From: Chrysomallon squamiferum
Taxonomy: Eukaryota; Mollusca; Gastropoda; Neomphalida; Peltospiridae
Direction: 5' to 3'
Length of the DNA: 64,000 nt
Assembly (NCBI GenBank): GCA_012295275.1
Contig: CM022672.1
Span: 4,180,443-4,244,442 of the forward strand
The position numbers and the translations under genes are program-made. Below are positions 13,396-25,495 of the stretch, one piece after another (position 1 is the stretch's first letter; each line of letters opens with the position of its first letter). Under the pieces are notes generated by a model. The model was not told the origin of the DNA. It worked only from the letters and a program-made list of their open reading frames with translations, and did not search any database.

Positions 13396-14289
13396 TCTCA
13401 GGAAAGAAAAGAAGAAAAGGTGTATTGACTCTAACAAACGTAACATCTTCCCTAGTATTTAAATTATAGTTGAAGTAGCTAACACACATACTGAACACAT
13501 ACTACAACACACATACTGAACTGATGAAAACTGGACACAGAGTAACTGAAGATTCTACTACATCTCAGTGTACAGTGACCATCAAAGTGGTCAGTATTAA
13601 AACAGAGGAAGTCAAGAGTTTACAGCTGTACGTAAGTTGGTATATTAAAAAATATATATTTTGCTTATGACAAACTTTTTATTTGTTTCTTGTTACAGTG
13701 TATCTGTGATAATGCATTTATTTTTTTATATTTCAAAATGTTTTAGTGCCAGTCCTTTCCTAATAATAAAGTATAAAAGTAATATAAAATGAGTCACAGT
13801 GACTTGATATACATATGCAATTCATTTACTGACATAACTGTTTACAAAGATGTGCCAGAAACCTAAAAATGAATGAATTAAAATAAATAAATAAGTAAAT
13901 TAATACATTAATAAATACTAATAAAACTTTCAAAAATAAATTTTATTTTAAAAAGTGATACATTTTTTTTTTTTTAAATTAAAAATTAATATAATCTTAC
14001 AATTATTTTTTTGTTTTAACTGAAACACATACCAGTAACATAAACAGGACATACACTAAAAAAAAAAAAAAAAACTCAAAAAAAAAAAACTCAGTGGAGA
14101 TTGCAAACAACTAACTGTTTTAATGTGAGAAAATTAACTCCACACTTTAACAACTAATGGAGCTAAAACCAAAAACGTAACTTGTGACGGTTCGTTTATC
14201 ACCACTTCTGCCATTAAACAGCACTAGACAGAACATCATCACCCAGCTTCCATCTCACTACCTCCAATCAGTATCTGCACATCGTTAAT

Positions 14290-14352
14290 TCAGCGCAGGT
14301 GTAAAACTACAGGTGTCAAGCTACCATGCATTAGGCGCAGGTGTTAATGATT
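14290..14352. promoter_or_regulatory. cluster of CAGGTGT E-box motifs
   Basis: Three copies of caggtgt occur within about 55 bp, two of them as gcgcaggtgt, in an otherwise unique, less AT-rich block (14100-14400). E2-box sites CAGGTG are classic Snail/ZEB-type binding motifs. Regulatory function here is only inferred from clustering. Confidence 0.3.
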
Positions 14353-14809
14353 ACACAGCAACACACGTCAGACACATGGGATGGATTTAATATTTTCAAA
14401 GCAATTTTCATATTTTATTGGCTGCCGATGGGTGAGAAAAGATGGTGGGAATTAGTAGACTAAGGTTCTGTAGAAGATAATGAAGGAATATTTCCAAAAA
14501 TTATGTCAGATTTCTGTATTAGCGGTTTTGAAATGAGGTGTAAGTTATTTCTGACATTTATTTTGCAAAAGAAAAAATTTATATTTATTTTTGCTATATA
14601 ACAGTAAGGAATGTTTTAGATAGGAAAGGCAAGAAAGTGTATACCATAAGTATGTAAGCTAATATCTGATACAAGTTAAACATTCAAATTTATTTTTTTC
14701 TGATTATTTGATGAAATTAATAATTTTCTTTATTACATGTAACATAAAAATAAATAGACCATCATTTTCATATATCTTGCTATTATTAGAGCAGTATTTG
14801 GAACTGGAA

Positions 14810-15005
14810 ATAATCCAAAAGCAGTATTGACCTTGAAACCTGAGCATTCTATCCACTAAACCACTCTTCTCGGTTTCCCCTTCATCTTTGTTTTTATCAT
14901 GATGTAAGCATCTGGGACCATCCAGAAATATATCTGTGTTTACAATCACATAATTATCACACATTTCTTTATTTATTTACCCCCCAGCCAGATTAGAACT
15001 CACTT
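14810..15005 (-). repeat. tRNA-derived SINE-like fragment
   Basis: On the minus strand, tggtttagtggatagaatg resembles tRNA box A. About 10 bp later caggtttcaaggtc resembles box B. A second box-B-like phrase gagttctaatctgg occurs upstream on the same strand near 14985, followed by a ggggg and (aaat)n segment. Pol III boxes are recognisable but diverged. Tandem or nested copies are possible. Confidence 0.4.
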
Positions 15006-15612
15006 CCTAAATATAACATGAAATCTGGACTTTTCCTTGACATTTTGCACTTCTCCAACAGACCAGAGTAATTATGAAATGTTGTGCAAACTTTCAGAGC
15101 TGTAATGTGGAAAAACAAAAACCAGGGGAAGTTACAGACTGATTGAGATACTTCAGTACCCTCGTAATACTTAGTTGAGACTGACAGAAAGAATATTTCT
15201 TCTGTGACATTTCAAGTGTTTTCATACTAATGAAAAGCTTGCTCAAGATATTTTTGTTTTCAGTTTAAGCACCAGTTCCAGTGAAACAGCCCATTTATGT
15301 ATGTTTTTAATTTATATATGTTTTTGGAGGAACAGGAGTTATTATTTGATGCTATAAAAAAAATCTGATGAAATATTTAACAATTTGGCAAGATTATCCA
15401 TTTTACTATTTTAACATGATCATGTGACAGAAGAAACCAACTATTAGCAAGTATCTTTTGTATGCATTTTGAAACAATCAATAAAGGACCTTTATATATA
15501 TTGGCTGCAATGTGAAAAGGCCAATTTACATTAAAATATACAAGCACTTAAATATATAAATACAAAATACATTTTATGTACCAGTTTTATACTCTGAACT
15601 CACACTCAACAA

Positions 15613-15793
<181 letters not shown>

Positions 15794-16277
15794 TCTGATT
15801 ATTCACATTATAAGTACTGGTGCATCAGCACACTTCAGATTCCACTCCATTCGCAGATGTGTAAACAGTATATACCAAACTGATGTATTTATACTCAGCT
15901 CTGTTTAATTTGTTTTATACATCTTCTTTCAGAAGTTGAGTGTTTACAACATGCACTACTGATAGACTTTCTGCTGTTAGACCTTCTAAACAAAACAGAC
16001 TTGATTTTCTACTAGTTAAAAACTTGTCTGAGGAACAGTCAGTGGAATACACCTCCACTATGTGCTAATTGGACAATTTCACATTCCAACCAGTACCCTT
16101 AGACAAAGTCCATGATAAGTGCTGTCCTGACTGTTACAAGCTGCTTATTGCTAGTCAATAGGAAATGGGGACTGTGTGTTAGCAGGAAATTTAGTCTTTT
16201 ACTTGTAATAATATTAATTAACACCTGTAAAATTATCAATTAATAATTTATATCTCGTAAAAATAAAATCAAAAAAT

Positions 16278-16537
16278 GATATCTCACAATATAAATACAA
16301 AAATCAATACATCACAGTATAAATTAAAAATTTGTATCTCACTGTATAAATACAAAATCTATACATCTCAGTATAAATTAAAAATCTATATCTCACAGTA
16401 TAAATACAAAATATATAATACATCTCACAGTATAAATGAAAAATCGGTATCTAACAGTATAAATTTTAATCTGTATCTCGCAGTATAAATTAAAAATCTG
16501 TATCTCACAGTATAAATTAAAAACCTGTATCTCACAT
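16278..16537. repeat. 29-bp minisatellite, about nine copies
   Basis: Each copy carries tatctcacagtataaat followed by a variable 10-12 bp part (taaaaatctg or acaaaatcta). Two subfamilies alternate in the first half (aaattaaaaa versus aaatacaaaa), suggesting an earlier double-unit array. Confidence 0.9.
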
Positions 16538-17274
16538 GGCAGGTTATTGTTTTACATGTTTAGTTTCAGGAAGATACACCTGCTTACCGTTTACATTCTC
16601 ATTTCTCATGTTTACATTTTTTTGAAATACAGATAAACAAAACTTTACATGCATACTGTGAGAAAACAATACCTCTTTGAGAACTCAGCTCAGCTGTAGC
16701 ACATGTGACTTACCAGAAATAATTACATATGCAGACATTTTCAGACATTTATGTTTAATTTTTTTTTTTTTTATTCTTTATTTATTGTTCCACTTCTGCT
16801 AAATCCATTCTGTTTCAAGTCAAAAAAATTAGGACACATTTTTTACATAATAAATAAGAATCTGGGTCTGATTGCATGTCTGCTGTAAGAAAGTGCAAGG
16901 TGAAGGTCGTTTGAAAATGAAGGTTGGTTGTAAAGATACAGAAATAGTTGAAATAAAGATGTTTATTGTCACGGGAAAAAAAAAAAAAAAAAAAAAAATT
17001 GTAGATATCTGATGATTAAAATGTATTTTTATTTTATTTTGTGTTCTGAAAAGAGAAGTGTAATGACTGATAAATTGTAATTAATAATATAAAGATTAAT
17101 TTAAAAAACTGATGTAATAATTCAGATGAAAGAAGAACAGTTTACAATGTAAGATGTTTATTTAGTTCACTCAAAATTAATTACACTGACACTGACAATA
17201 AATGTAACAAATCAGTTAGCAAATCTTACAAGTGGTGCAGATGAAAAAGAAATTATAAACAAAAAATAAAATAA

Positions 17275-17308
17275 AATATAAAAGATAAATAAATAAATAA
17301 TAAAATAA

Positions 17309-17344
<36 letters not shown>

Positions 17345-17400
17345 TATAATAATAATAATAATAATAATAAAAATATATATATAAATAAATAATATTCATA
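17275..17400. repeat. (AAT)n microsatellite with AAAT flanks
   Basis: Aaat units lead into about 80 bp of aat units with one ttat interruption and then a short (ta)n run. Confidence 0.9.
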
Positions 17401-17924
17401 AAAAAAACCCAATAAAAAAAAAATAAATTAAAAAAAAAATAAGAAAAAAGACCCCACAAGCACAAAAAACAAATGAATAATAATAAAAAAAAAATTAAAA
17501 TTGTGGAACATAATCTGAATACAAAAATGTATTTAGCTCTCTGTTTAACAAGAAATAAATATAACAGTCAGCTGGAATTTACACAAAATGTTCACACAGA
17601 CACACTTAATAAACCTGCATACCTGCCAGTGAAAAAAACAACAACACATTACTTAAAACTGAAATTAATCTTTGCTAAAAATACCTAGACACACAAAATA
17701 TTCTCTTTTTTCTCCTGCTGCCAATTAAACCAACTATTTTGTGAATACATTAATGTCTTCAGTCTAATTTATGTATTATCAAATTACATTAGTTTCACTG
17801 CTACAATCAGAAACAAAACAAACAAGCATGTTAATATATAGATCTCATTAAAAGAAATAATTTTACAAAGTCCTTCAATTTGCTTCTGTCTAATGACGCA
17901 TTCATTTACTGCAGTGGTTGAGGT

Positions 17925-18295
17925 AGTGATAGGAGTAATTGTTATTTGTGGGTCTAGTAACTGTTTGTTAGTTGTAGCAGTAGTAGCAGTAGTAGCAGTG
18001 ATAATAGTGGATTTAGTCAACTGTAGTAGTGTAACAACAGTGGTAAAGTAGTAGTAGTAGTAGTAGTAGTAGTCATAATGGTAGCAGTAATAGTAACAGT
18101 AGCAGAAGTAATTTTTGCAGTAGTTGTGGTAGTAGTAGTGGTAGCAACAGAAATAATGAAAGTAGTAGAAGTAGCTATAATGTTGGCAGTAGAAATGATG
18201 ATAGTATTTGTAGCAGCAGTAGTAGAAGTAGTATTTGAGATGATGTAGGAAGTAGTAGTAGTATTGGTAGTAGAACTAACAACAATAGTATAATA
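17925..18295. repeat. degenerate (AGT)n region
   Basis: The tract is dominated by gta, agt and agc triplets with many point changes; the purest part is 18045-18075. Confidence 0.85.
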
Positions 18296-18429
18296 TGAAA
18301 AATAACAGAATTGAAAATATTAGTATTTATATCATATAATATTAGCTTTTATTTATTTATTTATTTATTTATCATTTTTTGTGATAAAATTTTAATTATA
18401 TTTCATTAACTTTATAAAATAAAAATGGC

Positions 18430-18560
18430 TGACAACTCTCTCTCTCTCTGGTTACCAGTCTAAGCCAGACCAGTTCGTGTCAGTGACGAAGAACCAGTCT
18501 ATGGCATTAAAACAGAAAGCGGCTGTAAAAATAACCTTGAAAAATTTGGTTTTAATTAGC
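18430..18560. repeat. possible SINE-like remnant
   Basis: A moderately GC-rich island contains repeated accagtct/accagttc phrases at 18455, 18467 and 18492. It is followed by a phrase of the type atggcattaaaacagaaagc that resembles the ends of short interspersed repeats. No clear box A or B. Assignment is weak. Confidence 0.2.
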
Positions 18561-18689
18561 TAGCTGCTGACATGGTTCCTGAATGTAAAAAAGACAATTA
18601 AATTTATTTTATTAGTCAGTGAATGTCACATTAGCATCTGCCAGGCTCCTCTACCTCAAACACCTGTCTGTCATAGAGGGTATGAAAAC

Positions 18690-18823
18690 TTTTTGGTTTA
18701 TAATAGTAGTAAAAGTAATTAGTTTTAATATAAAACCATAGTAATAGAAGTAATAGTAAATAATTATATTTGAAGTATTCCTTAGCAGTAACAGTGATAG
18801 TAATGATAATTATAATGTACCCA

Positions 18824-18858
<35 letters not shown>

Positions 18859-19280
18859 TTTGTAGTATCCTTAGCAGTAATGATAGTAATGATAATTATA
18901 ATATATCAACAGTAGTGGTAGTAATAGTACTAGTATTTAAATATCCAGTGCCATTAGTAGCAAAGGTAGAAGTAATAATAATTAATTGTAACAATGTATC
19001 CAGTGAAACTAATTAGTAATAGTAAAATTAACAATAACAATAGTAGCAGCAGTAGTAATAATTAATTATAATACAAGCACCCCTAAAATCACAGTTGTGG
19101 TAGCTGTAACTAATTTTAATATAAGTATGCTTAGCAATAATGATAGTAAAATTAACAGTAACAGTTGTATAGTTGTTTAGTGACAACAGTAGAGTGAGTG
19201 GTACTAGTATAAATAGTAGTATAAGTGGGTGTAATAGTAATTGTTGTTGTTGTTGTTGTTGTTGTTGTAGCAGTGGTATG
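18690..19280. repeat. degenerate (AGT)n/(AAT)n region ending in (TTG)n
   Basis: Imperfect agt and aat triplets throughout, a pure (AGT)n at 18822-18858, and ttg units at 19238-19268. Phrases of the form agcagtaatgatagtaatgata recur at 18786, 18871 and 19133, suggesting a longer decayed unit. Confidence 0.8.
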
Positions 19281-20629
19281 AGTAACAGTGTATGAACACT
19301 ATCAGTAAAAATATAAATAAATAAATTTAGAAATATATAAATGTTAAAAGCAAAATCATAAATTTATTAATTTTATATATGATTTTAATAAAATTAAAAT
19401 AATAATAATCATCATTTTCATTATCATTATCATCATGCATTTATAGACAAAATTACCCAGTTTGTTCTTAAAAATTAAGAATTTATATTTTTTTACTTTC
19501 ATGAGTATTTCTGTACTTAATAAGCGGAAATCTTTTTTTTTTTTTTTTTTTTTTTTTTTCAAATGATTTACTGATTTAAAAAAAGAAACACTTATTTTAT
19601 TTCCAATTTTAAAAAAGAGGGTTTAAAATTGTCTTCATATATTTGTCAACCATCTTTATACAAAAAGTAAACATCAGGCAAAAAATAAATTTAATTACTG
19701 TAAATTACAAATGTGCAAAAAAGTGTTCAGACAGACACACACACACATACACACAGACACATTTGATTTTTGTATGATCAACCATGCATTTATATGTTGT
19801 TATTTTTCTCTCTATTTTGTTAGTGTTTTTCACAAAATTATTTTGTTACTGTTTCAACAATTACTATTACTGTTATTATTGTTACTTCATTTTTGTTATT
19901 ATTGTTGTGTTTGACATTGTTTTTTATTTTTATTATAGTTTGTCTTTTAATAATAAGAAAAAAATATCATTTTGCAAAACAAGTTATTTTCTATTATACC
20001 TTTTTTATTCCACTTATCTAATTTAATCTTACTGTTACTTTCTTGTTATTGTTATTGGTGTTTTTATTACAGATATATTACCCATCATATTTTTGTTTCT
20101 TTCTTTGACATCTTTTATTCAAGTCTGTATGACTTTACTGAACTACAATGTCCTAAATCTGAGCAAACATCTAATGCACATATGGCTTATAGAAGTTAAA
20201 AAAGAAAGTAAAAATATACAAATGAAGAGAGACTGTTATCAACATGTGCATTGCTTTGGCTTATCATATTTAAGGCATCAGTTCTCTAGTCTTTGCCATC
20301 TGGTGCCTCCAAACACAAACGGAGGAACTACCATAACAAAGAAACCTTACTTCCTGTCCAAATGATCTCATTACAGATTTGATGATTTCCTATTTGGAAA
20401 ATATGTCAACTTCTGCTTTCAACATCTGTGTGCATAAATATTGTTAAAATGTGAATGGATAACATCTTTTTTTTTTGCTCCTTTGTTTTCTTTCTCCATG
20501 TGTTTGCATGTGTGTCTGCAGTGGGAACAAAATTTAATGAGCTGGTCAAAACCAATAAAATCTATTTTAATATATTGGGGTTTGGTTTTCTTCTTTTTCT
20601 CAACATTTTTTTGTTCTCTTTTTTTTTTC

Positions 20630-20681
20630 TTTATTATTATTATTACTATTACTACTATTATTATTATTATTATTATTATTA

Positions 20682-20712
<31 letters not shown>

Positions 20713-20770
20713 GTTATTATTATATATAATAAAAATATTAATAATGTATGTGTGTGTGTGTGTGTTTGGT
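20630..20770. repeat. (TTA)n followed by (GT)n
   Basis: Att and act triplets at 20632-20722, then gt units at about 20747-20766. Confidence 0.9.
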
Positions 20771-20849
20771 GTCCCACAGGCCATACATTTTAATATATAT
20801 ATTTTAATATATAAATTTTAATATATGGAAATAAAATTCAAATAAAGAA

Positions 20850-22825
20850 TGAGAAAATTAAAGGTCTTGGGGTTTTTCTTGGGAGGAAACGAAGATGAAC
20901 TGATGAAAAGGACAAAACTGGTGTTACACTAATGTCTTAAACTCTCAAATGTTTGTCTACTGCTGTACCCATGATTAAACTTCTACTTGTTAATTTCAGT
21001 GACTGGAATATTCTAAGCAGTCTTATCTGTTTATTGAGGGAAACATTTGAAATCCATATTTGAAAAGCAGATTTATTTAATTCTGACACCACAATATATA
21101 AGGAAAACAAATCCTCAGTACCAATCAAAATGATCAATGTGACTAATTTTGATAGGTAGGGTCACAAGTATTTCTTAACAGTAAACAAAATAACATGCAA
21201 AATGCACATATCTATCAACAACCATAAAATAAAATATAGAAGTGTTTACACAGCGTATATGACGATTGTAAAAACGGTCTATTTGAAACAGACAACATTA
21301 GTCAAAGATGAGTGACTGGGTTCTACATAATGGAACTCTCTATTGATAAAGTTAATTTAGTGCCAGCGCTGTTTATTACTACGACTACAGGACAGTTGGT
21401 CTCCTGTTTACGTTTTATTACCCAAACTGGACAGTAACCTTTGACCCATGAACTCGAACATGAAAGGGTTGGTAGTCTTCAACATAAACTTATAAAATAT
21501 TTATAGCTTTCTGTTATAGATCTAAGATTGATGGCATTAGTCTGATATACATACACACACACATACACACACACATATATATAAACATACATAAAGACAC
21601 ATACACACTGTTTTAAATCCTATAACTTCCAACCTTAACTTTTAAACAAGATATTTTCTATAACATATTATAATCACATTTTATTTTCTATTTCAGGAAC
21701 AACTGCTGCTTTAACACAATATTTCAAAAATGGGATCACTGTAAAGTTGAAGACTTTCATCGTGACAAAGACATATTTCTGTTAAAATATTTTACTCACA
21801 TCACTTAAAGAAACAGAAAATTCCAATTCTGATAAGCCTGTGATCTATGAAGTGATGTCATAATATTTTTTTAATGTCTGAACTGTTGTATTTGTAACAG
21901 AGCTTTTAATTTGTCATACTTTATTATTAACAATGCATTATCATAAATTCCTTAAAATAAAATTTGTAAATTTATACCGTTTTGTTTGAACCACCAAAAG
22001 GACACTTCAGTGCTTATAATTTCAAAATTTTAGAAATTTCACTATAAAAATAAAGAAGAAAAGGTCATCAACAAATTATAATTTTGTTTTTACATCATGC
22101 ATAACTCAACTGCAACAATCCAAACTTAATACATTTATATACTCGCATTCGTTGTAAGTGTTTCGAAGTGCATTTCACAACCATATTTACCTGTCTGCTT
22201 TAAACAATAAAAGTTTCAACAAAGTTTACTAAACAAACAGAATGTGCCTGCACTGAAATATAATAAATTTAATTTCCTAATGTTATAACAAGTCAACAGT
22301 GTGTGAGTGAGTTGAGTTTTTGCCAACACACACACTTTTCTCAAACTCTCTTTACGTTCAAGTGTTCAGTCTCAGTGCAACCACATGTGTTCATATTCTG
22401 TTTCATAATCTCCTAGTGATGTAAAACATTTAAACCATATTGTGCAGAAAGCAAAAAATCTATCAAGCCATTTCCATCATCTCCATTCGGTATTTTGTTA
22501 CGTATTAGTTCGAGGTTTATTTTTAATAAAAAAATAAACGATGAGAAAAAATTAGGAAAAAATGTGTGAAAGAGAGATGGAGAGAGAATGAGAAACACAC
22601 AGAAAGTGATAATTCTCAGTATATTTATCTACATATTAAAAAGAGAGATGGAAGGATACAGAGAGGAACAGATAGAAAGATATCCAAAAATAGTCAGACA
22701 TTATAAACATTTTAATGAGAAACAGAAAGAAAGAGAGAAACAAGAAGAAGAGGGGATGAAAATGACAACATTTTCCACAGGGAAAGAAAGACATTGGAAA
22801 TGACAAAAACAAAGTACACAGAAAC
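20850..22825. other. intronic DNA, no recognised feature
   Basis: This is unique-looking AT-rich sequence with a short (CA)n at 21549-21575. I found no reliable open frame, splice pair or structured repeat. Confidence 0.4.
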
Positions 22826-22826
22826 T

Positions 22827-23020
<194 letters not shown>

Positions 23021-23456
23021 AACGTAATGAGGAAAAATATGTATACATAATAAAACAGAAGAGAGTAGAGAAAATTAAGATGGAGAGAAAGACTTGAATC
23101 AGGCCAGATGCCCTGAAGTCTATAACTCCAGCCTGACCACACCCTGTGAAAGCTGATCTGCTTGAAGTCTGTGTGTTGTATGATCTGTGTGTGGTAGTTT
23201 TATGATTTGTGTTTGATATCACACTTAATGCTGAAACTGTGGTAAGTTTTCACAATGTGGAGCATTTTACACCTAACTGTCTCATTCACTGCAGACACTT
23301 TGGAGCAGTATATCTCACTGACTGCTTTTTAGAATGTGAACATTTAACAAACATATTTTAAAAACATGACATCATCTGAAACCTGTCTATAAAATGGAAG
23401 TAAAGTGACTGATACATCTTCAGTAGGTCGTTCTAAAGTGTGTCCATGTGCACATG

Positions 23457-23457
<1 letters not shown>

Positions 23458-23488
<31 letters not shown>
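23458..23488. repeat. (CA)n microsatellite
   Basis: A run of about 15 ca units. Confidence 0.9.
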
Positions 23489-23490
<2 letters not shown>

Positions 23491-23689
23491 CATGGACATT
23501 CTGATATGAACTTACTAGTTCATGACAACATACACATAAACAGAACAATATTAAAAAGATACACACACAAACACTGATGCAAACCACAAATCTAGTTTTG
23601 ATTAAAACCTCCTTAAAATATATCATCAGACCAGAAAATGTCCCTGAGATGGTCAAATCGGTCATTCCACCTGCAATTATCTATCAAGT

Positions 23690-24015
23690 TTACCTGCATT
23701 ATCACTTACCCCACCTGTATTAAAGGTAGATTAGATCATCATCTATCGCCTTGAAGTGATTAATCCACTTGAATCTGTGGAGGCTTTAACCAGTTAATCT
23801 AATCACAGGATAAACTTCCGCTTCACGAAGATTAAGTGTTGTGTTAATCTGTGATGATATTGTTGAGATTAAGTAATCAGATTATCTGTAGGTGTTAATA
23901 GGTTATCATACCACAGAACAGATTAAATAATAGCTGATGCTGGATTAGTGATGTTTTTAACATTCTTGTCACAGAGCTCTATTGTAGAGATTAAGTAATC
24001 AGATTATCTGTGATG
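23690..24015. promoter_or_regulatory. cluster of GATTA/TAATC and CACCTG motifs
   Basis: Within about 320 bp there are more than ten gatta or taatc pentamers, plus cacctg and acctg sites at 23670-23720. The 22-bp phrase beginning agattaagtaatcagattat occurs twice, at about 23868 and 23990. GATTA/TAATC is the core of K50 (Otx/Pitx-type) homeodomain sites and CACCTG is an E-box. The density exceeds the surroundings, so an intronic enhancer is possible but not shown. Confidence 0.3.
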
Positions 24016-24273
24016 TTAATAGTTCTATTTGCTGTAAAGCAAGTTTAACTTGAAATTTGTGAGTTTGGTTAACACCTTTGATGCTGAATGACGAGAGATC
24101 TCCACAATGCAGTACGTCTATTTTTAACAAGTTTCCATTTTCATGTTGAATGCAATATTCCACACAGAAACATTTAAAAATACAACAACACCAAAATAAA
24201 AACCCAAAACATTATAAATAGTCAATTCTGTTACTGAAATATATTAATCTGCTGTTATGATGATGATGATGAT

Positions 24274-24432
24274 TACTATTATTATTATTAATTGTTAATT
24301 TTATTATTATTAATAAGGGCACACATATTTTTTATAATTTCTGAAAAGATATTTAAATTCTATTTTCATAATTTCTATTATTATTATTATTATTGCTGTT
24401 GTTTTTGTTGTTGTTGTGAACGACATAATAAA
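24274..24432. repeat. left direct repeat bounding the viral-like insertion
   Basis: This 159-bp stretch of intron (starting tactattattattatta, ending gacataataa) recurs in the same orientation at 28621-28811 with a handful of substitutions and a shorter ATT tract. The insertion lies exactly between the two copies. It behaves like a very long target-site duplication, although a local duplication made during repair would look the same. Confidence 0.8.
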
Positions 24433-24440
24433 TATTGGTG

Positions 24441-24526
24441 TGACTAACTTCGAGCAACATTAACAGGGCCATAGGCCATGGCAGCTTCGTTAGCTCAGAC
24501 ACTCAGGCATTGCTCAAAGTTACTCA
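24441..24526. other. imperfect terminal hairpin, left end of the insertion
   Basis: Arms TGACTAACTTCGAGCAA (24441-24457) and TTGCTCAAAGTTACTCA (24510-24526) pair at 15 of 17 positions around a 52-base interior that itself contains ggccataggcc and gccatggc. It starts 8 bp from the edge of the direct repeat. A partial direct copy of the right arm (attgcttgaacttact) follows at about 24536. Parvoviruses replicate from terminal hairpins, so the position suggests a preserved viral telomere. Confidence 0.5.
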
Positions 24527-24639
24527 GGCTTAGACATTGCTTGAACTTACTTGCAAAGAGCCATTGCTACCCACCTGCCCACCCAGTTACTAGTTCTACT
24601 CCTGGAATTATTATAATAATGAGAGGTTTATTTTGGGGG

Positions 24640-24668
24640 CTCACCAAAGTCCCCTTTTGGGGGATTTT
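24640..24668. other. short GC-rich palindrome
   Basis: The sequence tccccttttggggga at about 24650-24664 can fold on itself, and a second ttttgggggctc lies just upstream. It sits between the left hairpin and the poly(A) signals, so it may belong to a terminal repeat of the element. Confidence 0.3.
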
Positions 24669-24744
24669 GAGATAACTTATCTATTTTAGTGACATACAAA
24701 CAGGTAAAGCAAAGATAACATGACGAGTGTAAACATTTCAACTT

Positions 24745-24750
24745 TTTATT
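24745..24750 (-). terminator. AATAAA poly(A) signal, second
   Basis: AATAAA on the minus strand, about 120 bases downstream of the last coding trace of the insertion. It could end the element's transcript, but AATAAA is common by chance in such AT-rich DNA. Confidence 0.3.
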
Positions 24751-24871
24751 CAAGGAAGCACTTAAAATAGCATCTGGTTAACATGACATAATAGCAAACG
24801 AAATAAAAAATAATGAATGTTCACAGTTCTGTAGTAATGACAGAGATTTGGTACAATAGTTTTTTCATGCA

Positions 24872-24877
24872 TTTATT
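24872..24877 (-). terminator. AATAAA poly(A) signal overlapping a stop codon
   Basis: The minus strand reads CAATAAATG. The TAA that closes the last open segment of the insertion (24959-24873) is inside the AATAAA. Tight overlap of stop codon and poly(A) signal is typical of compact viral genomes. Confidence 0.4.
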
Positions 24878-25188
24878 GGTCCAGGATAACAGTCTTTTGG
24901 CTGTCTTCTCTGTCTTCATCAGCAGCATCATCCAAGTTGCAACAGCCATCATCTGAGAAAAAAGCTTGACTTTCTGCAGGCTTCTGTGTGCTTCATTTTT
25001 TTAGCTTCCCCATTTTCATCAGAGTCAAAGTGCAGTTTCTTTTTAGGTAAAGGCTGTCCCTTAGGCTTTTGTAGGCAAAGTGATCTCGGCCTTTTAGATG
25101 CTTTTGCTTGTTTAGTTGTCGTTTCTTCATCTTTGTCTTGGCGAAAGAAAGGTTTGCCTCTAGGACAGGCTGGTTGTCTCTGGTATTT
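24873..25188 (-). pseudogene. frame-broken charged coding trace near the 3' end of the insertion
   Basis: Two overlapping minus-strand open segments are seen. The first is 25188-24949 (80 codons with stop), preceded in its own frame by another open stretch that ends in a TAG at 25191-25189. It is very rich in Lys, Arg and Asp/Glu and contains PLPKKKLHFDSDE. The second is 24959-24873 in a different frame, strongly acidic (Asp/Glu-rich). The sharp composition and the lack of stops within each piece suggest one former charged tail now broken by a stop and a frameshift. Function unknown. I do not recognise a family. Confidence 0.4.
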
Positions 25189-25222
25189 CTAATTCTGACT
25201 GCATCTGGTGTCATCCATTGGT

Positions 25223-25463
25223 CTATGGTCTCTTCGAGCAGTTGGTCTCCTTTTTGAATTTGAATTTAGGATCATAGATGTAGTTGCCACCTTCATTGGT
25301 GGTGAACCTCCTTAGCTGTAAGTATTGTGGATGGAAGAGGGTGTACCCTGGAATTGCTGATGAGGAGAGAGTAGTGTTTCTTTCTGAAGGAGTTAGCTTC
25401 GTTGAGCAGCATTTGGTGAGTCATGGTAAATTCAAATGAATACTGGGTTAGCATGCAAGCGGG
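25223..25463 (-). pseudogene. short overlapping open segments downstream of the capsid frame
   Basis: One open segment (25420-25223, 66 codons with stop) lies in the same frame as the capsid ORF, beyond its stop. It reads protein-like, with PGYTLFHPQYLQLRRF and NEGGNYIYDP. A second (25463-25293) overlaps it in another frame and has ATGs at 25454 and 25424. Either could be a remnant of a small gene, or the first could be a former C-terminal part of the capsid protein cut off by new stops. Not recognised further. Confidence 0.4.
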
Positions 25464-25472
25464 TTATATATA
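25464..25472 (-). promoter_or_regulatory. candidate TATA box inside the insertion
   Basis: The minus strand reads GCTATATATAACCC just downstream of the capsid stop and about 40 bases ahead of ATG 25424. It is in a non-repetitive setting, so a small downstream transcription unit is conceivable. Confidence 0.25.
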
Positions 25473-25495
25473 GCGAGATAAGCTTATCAGTTTCT

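Noticed and set aside
20419-20821. Frames of 112-126 codons with hydrophobic runs that look like membrane segments
   Set aside because: The runs come from (TTA)n and T-tracts; no consistent protein outside them.
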